64,000 bases of DNA from Lethocerus indicus. Taxonomy: Eukaryota; Arthropoda; Insecta; Hemiptera; Belostomatidae. Below are positions 27,001 to 38,707 of this stretch, in pieces (position 1 is the stretch's first letter; each line of letters opens with the position of its first letter). Below the pieces are notes generated by a model. It was given only the letters and a program-made list of their open reading frames with translations, made no database searches and was not told the DNA's origin. Position numbers and translations under genes: made by a program. The stretch covers positions 8,734,034 to 8,798,033 of the forward strand of contig JACDQD010000006.1 in NCBI GenBank assembly GCA_019843655.1, written 5' to 3'.

Positions 27001-27256
27001 AAAGCTAGACCGATGTCAACCCAGTCATGATAGAAAAACAAATGTTAGCAAAGGCACAATTTAGAGATGTTCTACCGTTATAACGCAAAACTAACTGGTG
27101 GTACAACTGGTTGCGGAATCTGGTCGAAAGGAAACGTGAGAGGGGCCAATACCGGAATGAGAACGCGGTTTTACGAATTAAACTGCATTTACAGGGGAGG
27201 AAAGTTGGGCGGGGCCTCGGGGGGTTCGCCCGCCGCTCGCTCCTCCAAAAAACCGT

Positions 27257-27267
27257 CCCCCCCCCCC
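27257..27267. repeat. C11 mononucleotide tract
   Basis: Eleven consecutive C within the 27110-27440 GC island, about 20 bp before the repeated block at 27286. Confidence 0.9.
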
Positions 27268-27285
27268 ATCGACAAAATTCCCCGG

Positions 27286-27330
27286 TTTTATCGTCCAACA
27301 GCCGGCGCCAATTATCGACGAGATAAAAGT
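27286..27330 (+). repeat. Diverged repeat block, copy 1
   Basis: The block begins TTTTATCGT and ends GAGATAAAAGT, with CCAATTATC inside. It aligns with 28288-28328, with one 4-base gap and about 80 percent identity by eye. Its ends carry an inverted GATAAAA/TTTTATC pair, so the block is itself imperfectly palindromic. It also contains TTATCGACG at 27312-27320. Confidence 0.55.
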
Positions 27331-28287
27331 ATTAAAAACTTTTTTTTTAACGGCCAAAAACGAAGGGGGAGGATTAAAATTACAAAAGGGGAAGAGGTTG
27401 TCGTCCAACATTTACAGTTCCTGGTCTCCAACCCGCATTATCTAATTGATACTTCATACAACTGAATTTATAATTAGGATTTATTAGGTCAGGGACTCAA
27501 TTTCGACCGATACAAATGTCGACAAGCAATTAGACACAATATAATATTAGTCCTTTATGAGCCAATCTAAGACTATTCCTTTTTTTTTTAATTTCACGAT
27601 AAAGGCTGTCAGAAATATCACAATTTATAACAGACGCGTACTTATTACATACATACTGCACTGTAGGGAAAAATTGCCTGAAGATCATGTTCTGATCTAC
27701 AAAAATGTTATTTTTAATTTTATAGGACGCTATAATCGAATTAAATTTGTTTTATATATATGGGGTACGGAAATGAGTTCTATAAATTCATACAGAAATG
27801 CATTTCATATAAAATTTTTTTCTGTGTATTTCTATAGCCAACTGTACCTTGGTCGATATGCACTTTCTGTGATAGGAGGGAGCGCTTATTTCTCCCGTCA
27901 CTATCCATACCATATATAAGAATAAGAAAAACTATATCTCTAATAAAAAAAAGATTTATTATTTATATCGCAATTAATACCATAAAACATTTATATTACA
28001 ATAATTTTTTTATGTATAGTAATATGTTTTCCAATAAAAATATCTGGAATTGGTGAACGATCGTTTTAAAAAAAACTAGGGAGCGAAGCAAAGAACACAA
28101 TAACAAAATAAAGAGAACAAGCTAGAACGATTCCCGATGTTATAATCGCGATTAAACTGTCACAATAAATTAAAATTTAAGCACCGGTACAGGCGTTCAA
28201 TATAAAACTGGGAAACGAACAAAATAACAACGACAACAAAAAATGGATTCGGGGTTTTCCCTTAATTATATTCCCACGAAGGGCTCA

Positions 28288-28328
28288 TTTTATCGTATAA
28301 CGACACCAATTATCCGTGAGATAAAAGT
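28288..28328 (+). repeat. Diverged repeat block, copy 2
   Basis: This is the second copy of the block at 27286-27330, in the same orientation about 1 kb downstream. The shared parts are TTTTATCGT, CCAATTATC and GAGATAAAAGT. The flanks do not align, so this is either a short dispersed element or a conserved pair of binding-site clusters. Confidence 0.55.
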
Positions 28329-30819
28329 TTACCCAAAAAAAATACATATTTTGTTTCAGGAGCCAGGCATAAAGGTTTTAACACGGTCCATTAGCGATGC
28401 GGATTCCCATTTCCAGTTCTTTTCATTAAAAGTTTCCGGCGGGTTCTTCAAATTAATATTTTATCATCCCTTTACATTTACTCGCCACTAAAAATAATAG
28501 GTACGCTAGTTCCATCAGAAATGTGTTAGTTTAGAAATGATTTATAAATGTGGTGACGCAGAAATCATTTCCATATTGATCAATATTAGTTTGTTCCAAA
28601 CGAATTTGGAAGTTGGTAAATTTTTAGGAAATTAATTCTTGCGACATGAAAAATGATGTGGGAATGTCGTGTACAGTGCGGCGAAAGTTTGCACACGGGA
28701 ACCAACGCCGGATCGCCTTTCTCAACGCTTCCAAACAATTCGGAAGAAAAACTGGTTAACCGAAACATACTAATGAAAGGTGTTCCGAGGCGAATAGCAG
28801 TATCGAGTTATGGGGTCCGGGGAAGTAAAGACCTCGAAGGGAAAGTAAAGAAGACATTAATCTAAAAACTCGTCATAACGTTTTTATATCTGTTGAGTAA
28901 GTAAAAGTTCCCACCTCCCCCGAGTCATGGAAGTGAAAACATAAATCCAGAACAAATAGCCCTGAGCGAGCAGTAGTCGGTCCCTTTAGATGGGCTTTCC
29001 GAATATTTGCACTTTTTCAAAAATAAACAACAGAGGAAAGACACGACTCCTTTGACTTAAAAATAATGTAAACGAACCTTTGAACTGAACTGAAACCATG
29101 ACATGTTCGGAATCAGAAGTTTACAAAAGACACAAAATAAGTACATACGTCAGAATCGGTTGAATTAAAGGAACATCAGAAGAGGATTTATCAGAAATAA
29201 AGATATTTTGCTCGTACCATAATAATAATAACAAAGATATTACTCCCACCAAAGTGGAATTCCGACCCTCAGTTTTCCATTTGCAAATTAAAGATAAGTA
29301 TGTTTGTAAAATTACCTGCATTAATAACACCCATTCCGTTTGACTTATTTGCCGCGTGTGTACACTCCTGAATTTGTTATTTTATTGGACGCGGTGCCAT
29401 TTTAATTTAACATGTTTCAAGTTTCTTTGAGAGAAACCGTTTGCATATTGAGTCGCCCCTTCCGGAGGAATTAAAATTCATATCTCCACAGTGAAATACC
29501 TGCTAAAAGCCATAAACAAATCTATCCCCCATGAATCAATAGATTGCATGCATCGCAGTGCTATTGACAAATTCAATTTACAATCGCCAACGGACAAACT
29601 GTCCAAAACTAACGACCCGACTGAACGAAATGGAAGAAAAGGCCGATAACGAATAGTAATACAGATCAATAGCGGTTTATCGGCAGGAAAACTATAAGGA
29701 TCGCTTAAATTTTAGTACAGGATCCAGCGTACAGCATCAAACGACACGTAAAAAGTAATCTTTAGTACAAATCAATAGGTGGAAGATGATCCCTGATAAA
29801 TTGCTAGCGATACCTGGTATGCGAATAAACTATTCAACGCTTTTCTAGTTTATAAAGAACAAAACTGAGTTTAAAACTATTGTTGTATGTGTTATAACAT
29901 AAATATACATCCAGTCAATTGTTTTCGGGAGTTAACTCAACAGCGAAATAATACTAAAATCCTTGTACAAAATGTTTCCCTCTTGTACTAATGCGTAATT
30001 CCTCGTCAGATTTGTGTCAGATGTCGAATAAACAAGCCGCTTTCCTGTCCGATAGCCAAGTCTGTGGCACGAAGTTCTGACAAAATAGAACATTTCACAA
30101 CGTCCTAGCGGTATTACTTTTATAATAATTCTGCAGATATAGTATCCGCAAAAATAATTTAGTAATCAGATGCCAGTTGAAAGATATTTGATAACGGAAG
30201 AAGGATACTTCACAGTTGAATGATTGAACGGATTGCAAGTAGAAGGACCAACTTTTCCAACTTTCTATTATTCAGTCCATTCTCTATTGAGTTTCCTATA
30301 GTTTTTTCTATGATCCCCATACTGTTCTAAGTTGGTTTATCACTCTGGTGGACTTTTAATGTGCTCCTTACAAATGTGTGAAATCCGAAATTTTATTATA
30401 CAACTGGAAAGAATCAGATAGCTTTATACACTACGAAAAGGATGCACTATTGAAGCATTTGATAGTCAAGTAGTAAGAAAACGTGGAGATACTGTTCGTA
30501 AAAAGGATAGGATAAAATGTTCCCCGCTACAACAAAAAATTGAGATTTTAAAATTCCAGATAAATACCAAATCCGCCCGGCGGTGGGTAAAAATACCTGA
30601 GGAAAAGCGGGGACCGCTGTTAAATAGACCTTATAAGGTACGCCCGAGTGCGCCCGTCTCTAAAGTGCTAATAACATTCACTCAGAAGACGCTTTTGAGT
30701 AGGGTCGAATGCTGGCTGGTCCAAGGCGGCGGTCGTGAAGGGGACAATTTGAAAACCGCAGGGAGAAAATCCGAGTATCCGAATGCCGCCGCCGGTTCTG
30801 GGAGAGGGAGAGAGGCAGA

Positions 30820-30862
30820 GGGAGGGAGGGAGGGAGGGTGAGAGGGAGGAAGGGAGGGAGGG
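30820..30862 (+). other. Strong G-quadruplex-type (GGGA)n array
   Basis: Five GGG runs separated by single A residues (30820-30838) are followed by further GGG runs at 30844-30846, 30852-30854, 30856-30858 and 30860-30862. Single-nucleotide loops are the most stable class by established biophysics. It is the clearest quadruplex candidate in the window and lies inside a GC island. Confidence 0.8.
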
Positions 30863-30924
30863 ACCGGCGGCTCCCTGAAAACACTCACTCCCGGCCTCTC
30901 ACAATGGGGCCCACTCACTAAGCG

Positions 30925-31030
30925 CCTCTAATTAACTGACTGCTCCAGAAAACCAGACGCTCCGTTGACTCGCTCCAATTAATTAGTCAAAGTCCATTGT
31001 CTGCCTGATTAGTTCAACTCCAATGTATTC
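30925..31030. promoter_or_regulatory. Cluster of homeodomain- and SOX-like words
   Basis: Within about 100 bp there are TAATTAA, AATTAATTA, a TGATTAG word, CCATTGT and CCAATG. GACT/CTGACT words recur between them. TAATTA is the core homeodomain site and CCATTGT the core SOX (HMG-box) site by established consensus. The words are short, so a regulatory role is inference from clustering beside a GC island. Confidence 0.25.
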
Positions 31031-31934
31031 TAAACAGTTTCGCTTTACCCCGCGGAATACTTAAATAACCGGATTACGACGGACGGTCCGCCGCCACCGC
31101 GGCCAGAAATAAAATCACCCAAGAGCCGTTGGAGGTCTAATATTGAAATACTTGAGGTTCCTAAATAGTCATTTATCATTACTATTGCCTAGAAGACCGG
31201 CTCTGTATAGAGAAGGTTTTTACAATTTTTTTTCGTTGTTGTTCATAAAATTACAATATTTAAATTATTACACTGGCTTCAGAGAATAAAAAAAAAATTC
31301 TATTTAATTTAACGCACAACTCCAAATGTTTATATACATGAATACAATTTATACATTTTTATGCGATGTATCTTTCTGGTCATATATAAAGTATGTTCTT
31401 TATTTTAATTCCTATACATTTAATTCTGTTGCATGTGTGCGACTACATAACATGGTACTGGAAGCTTAAACATTAGGTGCAAAACAATATTTGCAGTTAT
31501 GCATTTTTTTTGTTGAAAAAACAGGTTTGTAATTAGCCGATAACTAGTTTCAAAAGTTCGGATAGTGGAAAATAAATTTTCTATTACGCGATCATTTCTG
31601 GAGATTGATTTCTTACGAAGTTGACTGGCATCGTTGATTAATGCGCCGTTGGCGTGTTGAATATTCTATTGGAAAAAATAAAATATTCATTTGTTTACAG
31701 CCCGTTCTTCACTTCCGTCCCACTTAAGGTTTTAAAGGCCAGTCCGCTCGGTCCCTCAGCATTTATTTATAACGCGCCCGGTTTTCAAAGTACAATAATA
31801 TGTCTTTTTTTTAATGAATAACGGGGGGGGTAAAATACTAAGCAATGAATATGTAAGTCCAACACAGGAACACACCGGGTGGCGTAAACTACATGATAGG
31901 GCCAAAAGACGAAATCAGTTATAATGAAGTAGCG

Positions 31935-31961
31935 ATTGCAATAATATTTTGTTGCAATAAT
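31935..31961. repeat. Paired TTGCAATAAT direct and inverted repeat
   Basis: TTGCAATAAT occurs exactly at 31936-31945 and 31952-31961. ATTGCAA (31935-31941) and TTGCAAT (31952-31958) are also inverted relative to each other. TTGCAA is the core of C/EBP-type bZIP sites by consensus, but binding is untested. Confidence 0.55.
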
Positions 31962-32129
31962 AATGCAACTAGACAGCTATTACAGAACATCTTTAAGGTT
32001 AATTCTAAGTAAATATGAAATGATTAAAAGTCAGGATTTAAAATCAGGCAATGTTTAAACAAACAGGAACAATAAAAAAAAACAAATTGGCGTTCGCCGG
32101 TTGAATAAACGAGTCGCGGTTTGTTGAGG

Positions 32130-32190
32130 AACGCCGGGCGGGTAGTTCAATTCCCAGAAGAAGCGTGTCATCCGGCCGCAACCCCACAGG
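32130..32190 (+). mobile_element. Weak possible SINE head
   Basis: GTAGTTCAATTCCC resembles a Pol III B-box (GGTTCRANNCC) and is followed by a GC-rich GTGTCATCCGGCCGC segment of the style seen downstream of tRNA-like heads in some invertebrate SINEs. No convincing A-box lies at the right distance upstream, and no second copy was seen. This is a low-confidence suggestion. Confidence 0.2.
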
Positions 32191-33000
32191 AGGAATTTCT
32201 ACTGTCTCACCCCGCACTTTAGCATTAATCCCCGATGGGGTCCTCTCGGGGAGGCTACACCATTAATCCACCCCTGAATTGGGATCAACATTTCACCTGT
32301 ATACGCCCTGTTTTCCTTTTTTTTTAACGAACGTGCGTTTTGAACACTCTCCTTGCGTTGGTTGGCGTTAAACAAACGCGTACGAACAGTGTGAGACGGG
32401 GTATTCGGTGGTTTAATTTACGGGAGCTGTAAACTTGAGTTAAAAACTGAGATAATTTATTTTCTTTGGACGTTTTATTCCCATTTCATGAAATACGGTT
32501 CCGAAAAATAACAACTCCATTTTTTCAACTCAATGTAGGAGAAATATACAATAAATATATCTTGAATTGTTGATAATTCCACTGACCCGTAGGGCAGGTT
32601 AGATTTAATTTTTATCAAACAAACCATCTAAAGCTTTCCCAATTTTGATAAGGAAACAAGTACTCCATAGTTTTTGCAACAGCAGAAATACATTTGAAAC
32701 ATTACCTCGGGAAATATGAAATAAATAATATTCCATTTCCATTACTTTTATGAAGGTATGGCCCGAGTGGTAAAATACATAAATCCAAACGTTCTACAAG
32801 GGCTCGGAATATTATCAGTTTTGTAACTTTCTAAACAGGTGTCCAGGGATGTACTGGAGTACAGTGCAAATATACGAACACCAAAACAATTAAAAATAAA
32901 ATGCTACTGCTCTTCTTAGATTCGAAAGATGAAGCCCGAAGAGGCTGCAAGGCCGGAACAATAAGAAAGTAATAATAATTATAACACCTCAATCAACTCC

Positions 33001-36000
33001 AACCCACACAAAGCAGGTCGTGCGTATTTCCAGAGGGGTCTATTGTAGCAAGTTTTAACCGGGCCCTATACGACTGTGTACGTTTCATAATTAGTCAAAC
33101 ACGTCCCTCCAGCCGAGCCGTAGATCAACCCCCCACCGCCTCCCACACACGTATTTCCTAAACAACAACACCGCCGGTGCGTGCTGGTACTCATTGTCTT
33201 CGGCTGGTCCAGGCTCTCCGTTTTCCCCGTTCATTCCCCCTCCCGCTATTCCCCGCACCTATCACGACTTCCTTTTCCTCCCCCACTTTCCACCGACTCG
33301 CACTCGTCCGCCGCACAAACAACAACCAAGTGGGTACACAGCGGCACAAGACCTACCCCCGCCCTCGGCCCCTTCCCGCCTCTATTGCTCGTAGTCTCGG
33401 CTGGCGGGGGCGGATGGGATGCATTTGGCAGTTTCGTAAGTAATTACAGTCTCGAGTGCGTGGCCGGGTGGCTCTGTTGGGGGCGGCACACCACCACGTG
33501 CTATATTGATCTACCAGCGGCCCCTCCCCTGCCCCCCGGCACCATAACCCCCCCTACTACTCTAGTATTTGAATTGCCTATTTTTACGAAACCGTCACCG
33601 CCTCCCGATACCCGCACAGTTAATGAATGATCGATACCCGGCAAGTAAACCGATCCACCCGCCCCTTTCGTTCGTATTAAAATGTAACATCGACTCTTTC
33701 AAGATACTTATGGGGCGGTTCCACGATATCGCCTCTCGTGTAGTGAATAGTTTCGGCTTCTTGCCATCAAAGCATCGTATGATACCTTTATAATGAGTAC
33801 AGTTTGCAGTGACAGTTCTGACATAATGTCATCGTGTTATATACCAGTATAACTCCATACCGGGATATTTGCTCTACTATATTAAAGTGCAAAATGATAT
33901 TGAAATTTTCAGCGGTGACATAAACCGACGATGACTCCAGGGCAATCGAATGAGGACCTCAGAATTTAGCAGCCCTCATCACAAAGTTGGAAAGTTGCAA
34001 AGTTGTGCCGGTAGCGCCTGAGAGGAAAAAGGGAGGGACGTACCAAGCGCCCCTAACTACCGGTTCCAATATATTTGTTCTTTTTATTGGTTTTTATTTT
34101 GGTCCCGGATATAAAATATTTATTTTTATACCATACCGCGCATTCATCGTTTTAGAAATAATCCCTCATGAGGGTCGATTGAAGCGATGTCGGACAAATA
34201 ATTTCGGTCAGTATAATTGCTTATTGAAAGGAAATAAATCAAATCCTAATGCCTAAAGCCCCCGGTCGAGCTCTTCCGGACAGCGGCCAATAAAGTTCCG
34301 ATCGCAGTGATGATTGCCAACATCCGGACCGATAAAAAAGAAAAATGCTTAAATTCAAATCCATATGTCTCCGAGGCATCATAATTACGTTCAATCTCAG
34401 CGATATATTAACTCTTTCTGCTTAGAAGAAGTGAATGTTAAAATAAAATGCGTTGGTATTTTTTTATTTGAAAAATCTATCTATAAATTTAACACATGCA
34501 CTTCAGTCATTTCTGTTGTAGCGTAGATCCTATTCTGTGTATTCTAATTATTGAACTGAGGATGTTTATTTCGTGCATTCCTTTCTATTATTAATATTTA
34601 ATTAATTTCTTACGATCCTCCTTATTCGCGGATTTGTACACTTCCTAGATTTAAAATTGAGAATTTGAATGTGTTGAGCATCAAGAATACGAACTGATTG
34701 TCCGCGTACATAATTGTAATCATATAAACAACTTCAAATTCAGTTTCATTGTGCGCGTCAGAACCCAGTTAATCGAATCCATATAAACAAAGGAAAACTG
34801 ACAAAACCGAAAAGCTTGTGGTCACTAAAATCATACATTCGCTACTTCAATTGTAATCGTTATTTCAATTGTGACCAAACGAGCCCCAGATAGAATGGGT
34901 ATTTTAGAGAACTTTACACGCAAAAACGCCTACATTAACCCAATAATTCAAGGCAACAGATGAATCCACACGATAGATGAAAGATCCGGTAATTTTAATT
35001 CAATCATAGAGATTCTGAAGGGATACTCGAGTTTGTTTAAAGGTTAATTGCGCAACAAAATTCGTGATTACTGAACGCCAAAACGTACCGAAAGGACGGT
35101 GAACTGAAAGTTACGGCGATGCGGTCGCGTGGGGGAAATTGGAGCGGGCGACTGATTTTGAGAAAATCGCGGACGGCCGGTGGCTCGGGTGGACGGGCAG
35201 GGCGAGTGGCGCCCTAACGAGCCAATTGGGGTCAGAGCGAGAATATCCCCCTCAACCCCCAACCGGGTACACAACACTAACAAAGCGGTGGACGCCGCCC
35301 ACCTAAGTAAACCGGGGAATTTTCATCCCCGCACTGGCCGGGCCCGAAACCGTATTAACGCCGCCCGGCTTACAGCGAATCCAGGAATCGTGTACGTCCC
35401 GAACACGTCCAATCCCTGATTTAACTAATACGCGTTTTCGGGTGATATCGCTCCACGCCGCGTTACAAAAACAACTGAGGCGTTCGTATTAGAAATATTT
35501 TGATTTTACCTCAAAGTTTAAAGATGCCACCTTTCCGGAATGAAAGGCACAGAAACTTCGTTATTGACTTTTTTATAACGACATATTTATATTACTTCAA
35601 ATATGAGAATACCATTTCTGCCCTAAAAGTATACGGTCTCCGGTCTTTTTAATAAAACTATAATTAAGATCGCAGGCCGCCCGAAGCGAATAAGCTTCAG
35701 ATTTAATCGCCGATTTTTAATTAAAAAACGAAATATATTTCGACTTTTATATTACACCGGAAAAATATTATATTGAGGTGTGTAGGACTAAAAAGCTTTG
35801 ATAAAGTGAAAGATATGAACAGAATAAAAGCGCCCGCTCAAACCAAGGACTGAGTGGTAATCCTGAATTTTATTTTGAACAAAAATGCCCGTTAATATGT
35901 TTTGTTGCAGTGTTGTCAGTATTATTTTAGTCTTGTAATATATATTTATACTGTTCATTCGCGTCTGAATAAAACTTGGACAAAGAGGATGAAAAAAGGA

Positions 36001-36300
36001 AATATTCCATGAATACAGTATAATACAATGATTTTAATACAAATTACAAAGACTATATTGTTCTCACAATATGCAATACATTTCTATTATTATAACAGGA
36101 AACTCTATTCGCAGGAAATATAATTTTAATTGGAGAAATGTTATATTTGTCAAAAATCCGTGCGAGTTTTCCGGTTTATCTTCACTTCGTAATACGAATA
36201 TATGAATATATATTAAAGGAAATATTAATATACGAAAGAAGTGGGACCCCGACAAGAGAGATCTTTCTATCCATTCAATACATATTGTTCAATAGAGCGT
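33001..36300. other. Gene-free stretch with pyrimidine-rich and GC islands
   Basis: No supported gene. The island at about 33030-33650 is C/T-rich on the plus strand. All three plus-strand frames across it are open for 66-149 codons and give Pro/Ser/Thr-rich peptides, which is typical of stop-poor pyrimidine-rich DNA and not of a specific coding frame. A second island lies at about 35080-35480. The AT-rich part contains two adjacent 14-bp palindromes at 35714-35742. Confidence 0.6.
35714..35742. repeat. Two adjacent perfect 14-bp palindromes
   Basis: TTTTTAATTAAAAA (35714-35727) and CGAAATATATTTCG (35729-35742) are each self-complementary and are separated by one base. The first contains a TAATTA core. 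Side-by-side perfect palindromes are unusual even in AT-rich DNA. Confidence 0.8.
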
Positions 36301-37588
36301 CAAATAAAGGAAGGAAACTAAGCGAAAAAGCGTAATGCAGGCAGGTCCACCGGTGTTGGATTACCAGAGGGGGTCCCTCGATGCACGGGGAATCGGAGGG
36401 GGATTCATAAACGGCGGGGAAAGGGAATCGATTAGGGAGAGCCCCGCCTAAAATATCGGCCCCGGGAAATTGGGTGGGTTTATTCCTTTTCTTTTTTTCA
36501 GGAATTCCCAATATGCACCCGTAATCAATTACAGGAGCCGGTTGGAGGAGCGGAGGGGAGGACTACGTACTGGGGCGTGACTGATCCCGGCGGCGAGGGA
36601 GCGCCGTCCTGGGCTTCTTTCATCGGACGAGAAAAATGAGCCCCGGCCCGGCAGCCGGGAAAAACCGGCGGGGAAAATGGAGAGAAGGAATTGGAGCCTC
36701 CAATTTCGGTAGACTTGAGCGATGATTTTAAAGTAAGGGTGATCCGAATGTAATCGTGACTAATGGGGATAGGAACATGAGATTTAAGCGGTGGGAACAT
36801 GTTCATGTGTAAAGTATATTATTAGAAAGAGATGTAAGTAAATTGTAAGTACTATCCTTAATTTCACCAACAATTTTCTAATAACAATAAATTAATAACA
36901 ACAAAATGCGTAACATCATTACACAAGAATAACATATGCGGACAGTTCTAGGAGTTGAATTTATTTTCACAAACCGCTGAATTCGTTGGAACTATTAATT
37001 CAACGTAATGGCTGTTACTGCGGGGTACTACCGAGTCGGCTATGGGGACCGTACTCGAACGAAATAAATTGGAAACGCGCTTAATGAATGTTTAAAGCCT
37101 TCTATTTGCACAAGCGGAGGACACGGGAGATTTTTCAGCAGGACCCAGCGGCCCTAATCAATTACCAAACGCGTTCAGAGGGCGCGTGGTCCCCACACGC
37201 AGAGGGGGAAATGGCTTCTTTCATCGGGGCCGTCCAAATCTAGCGCCTGCCGCTATATCTGCTGGGTATAACCCGAGAGTGGGCAGGGAGGAGTGAAACC
37301 GGCCCTGCGAAAAAGGGGGGAAAAGGGCGGCGGCTCCTCACAGGCCCCGAGATATAATACGAAATAGGGCCCGCTCTGGCCCTTGCCGAGGGGGGCCCGC
37401 CTCCACAAAACTGCCCCCCGCCGACCGGAGGTGGCCGCCCCGCCTTAAAAATAAGCCCATTCACCGGGGCCCAATTATTTCCTACAAACCCTCCCCCTCC
37501 ACCCCACAATACCCCTGTCTCATTTGGGCAGCCTATTTATTCATTCGCAAAAACTTTAATGGCAAAATCTTTTCCGACAAACGCCCAC

Positions 37589-37607
37589 AGTGCCGGCCGA
37601 CGGCACT
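37589..37607. repeat. 7-bp GC hairpin
   Basis: AGTGCCG pairs exactly with CGGCACT around the 5-nt loop GCCGA. Confidence 0.75.
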
Positions 37608-37988
37608 TTTACTCGGATCAATGTAGGATGAAATAATTCTAATGAGCATGTAGTCCCCTTGCCGAAATTAAGTAGTCTTCGTCAGAGCACCCCACAGGAA
37701 AATGCGCCTCGAAATGTTTATGCCAATGCCAGAATCCGACTTGTAAACCGATCCGGAAAAAGGGCCCGCCAGCTTCATCACCGGTAGAGTAGGCCCAAGT
37801 TTTCGATTTCGAATTACGGAACAGGCTCCCGAGGCGGTCGGAATTGGGAGTCCCGTTTTAAATGCGGAGCCTCGACGCCGCCCCCGGAATACGGATTCCG
37901 GGAGCCAGCCCGCTCCCCTTAAATAAATAACTTTTACCGAGCCAGCGCCACTTCATAAGATGTCTTAAGACTTTCACCCTGCGAGCGT

Positions 37989-38013
37989 CTCCCTCTCCCA
38001 CCCCCACCCCCCC
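37989..38013 (-). other. G-quadruplex-type run on the minus strand
   Basis: On the plus strand, CCC, CCC, CCCCC and CCCCCCC runs are separated by TCT, A and A. The minus strand therefore has four G3+ runs with short loops. Confidence 0.65.
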
Positions 38014-38143
38014 GGCCACCCGCACACAACCGCTCCCACTCTCATCTGGGCAGGCCCCATTTTTCATCACGGCTATATTCCCTCGGTGCGCAGATGAGAC
38101 CGCTTAAAACGAGCAGTAAATCTCGGGGCCCGCGCCGTCACCG

Positions 38144-38154
38144 CCCCCCCCCCC
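38144..38154. repeat. C11 mononucleotide tract
   Basis: Eleven C followed by AAAAA at the 3' end of the 37010-38200 GC domain. Confidence 0.9.
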
Positions 38155-38679
38155 AAAAACCGCCACCGACGCCATTGACACAGTTTTTACTCCTCGCAAT
38201 ATGTCCGAAAGCTAGATCCAACATTTTAACACCCATATTCGTTACCCGACTATTGCATTTCGACGGCCGAAATCAACCATCAATTATTCACCAGCAAGCA
38301 GGCGAAGCAGAAGAATAGCTCACAAGTACACAAATATAGAATGATCCATAAAAATATATTGAGAACAAAAATGAATATTTCTTCGTTATTGCTCAAAATG
38401 TACTTGTTGGTCTAACATACTTTATCGTAATTCCATTTCAATTAATCATATTTGTTCATTAAAAATTACATTTTAGTCAAACACTTTTGTAAAAATTGCA
38501 AATTATTTGAATATTATCACTCCCGACAACCAACACAATGCTAACCTAATTAAAAGTTTTTAGGATAATACATATGGATAATTATACAATTTTTTAAATT
38601 AGTACAGCCAATATAAACCAATAGGGTACGAAAATAAGGAGGAACGTTGACGTCGGCAAGACATTGCTGTATGGAAGGC

Positions 38680-38707
38680 CTTCAGAATAAAAATGTTTAT
38701 TCTGAAG
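38680..38707. repeat. 12-bp perfect hairpin with 4-nt loop
   Basis: CTTCAGAATAAA (38680-38691) and TTTATTCTGAAG (38696-38707) are exact reverse complements around the loop AATG. No pairing extends outward, so the stem is too short for a canonical microRNA precursor. A 12-bp perfect stem with so short a loop is improbable by chance in 64 kb. Confidence 0.85.

Larger units (their letters stand above)
27001..30500. other. Gene-free stretch with a repeated 41-45 bp block
   Basis: No supported gene. A GC island at about 27110-27440 contains a C11 tract (27257-27267). The plus-strand frame of 132 codons across it (27067-27465) is Gly/Arg/Lys/Pro-rich and unrecognised. The 120-codon frame at 27557-27919 is AT-rich, hydrophobic and unrecognised. 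Copies of a diverged 41-45 bp block lie at 27286-27330 and 28288-28328. From 28.9 to 30.5 kb the sequence is featureless AT-rich DNA. Confidence 0.6.
30501..33000. other. Gene-free stretch with a large composite island
   Basis: No supported gene. The island at about 30570-31150 carries purine repeats with G-quadruplex potential (30820-30862). A segment at 30925-31030 is enriched in TAATTA and CCATTGT words. The minus-strand frames at 30678-30918 translate the purine repeat and are by-products. A smaller island at about 32090-32310 contains a possible SINE head. AT-rich DNA fills the rest, including a G8 run at 31823-31830. Confidence 0.6.
36301..38350. other. Largest GC-rich domain of the window
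   Basis: No supported gene. Two islands dominate: 36330-36700, and 37010-38200 with short AT-rich gaps. This is the longest high-GC interval in the window. It includes GGCCCGCC-type runs, a C-rich quadruplex-complement run at 37989-38013, a C11 tract at 38144-38154 and a 7-bp GC hairpin at 37589-37607. Both strands carry stop-poor frames (37240-37509 minus is Gly/Pro/Arg-rich). If the window has a promoter-type CpG-rich element, this is the best place for it, but I see no TATA/initiator arrangement that I could defend. Confidence 0.6.

Noticed and set aside
27067..27465. 132-codon plus frame as a gene
   Set aside because: It overlaps plus- and minus-strand frames over a GC island and a C11 tract, and the Gly/Arg/Lys-rich peptide is unrecognised.
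27557..27919. 120-codon AT-rich plus frame as a gene
   Set aside because: The hydrophobic composition follows from AT-rich DNA, and no family is recognised.
33177..33630. Plus-strand frames of 66-149 codons as a coding exon
   Set aside because: All three plus frames are open over the same pyrimidine-rich DNA and give Pro/Ser/Thr-rich peptides, so the cause is a lack of stop codons.
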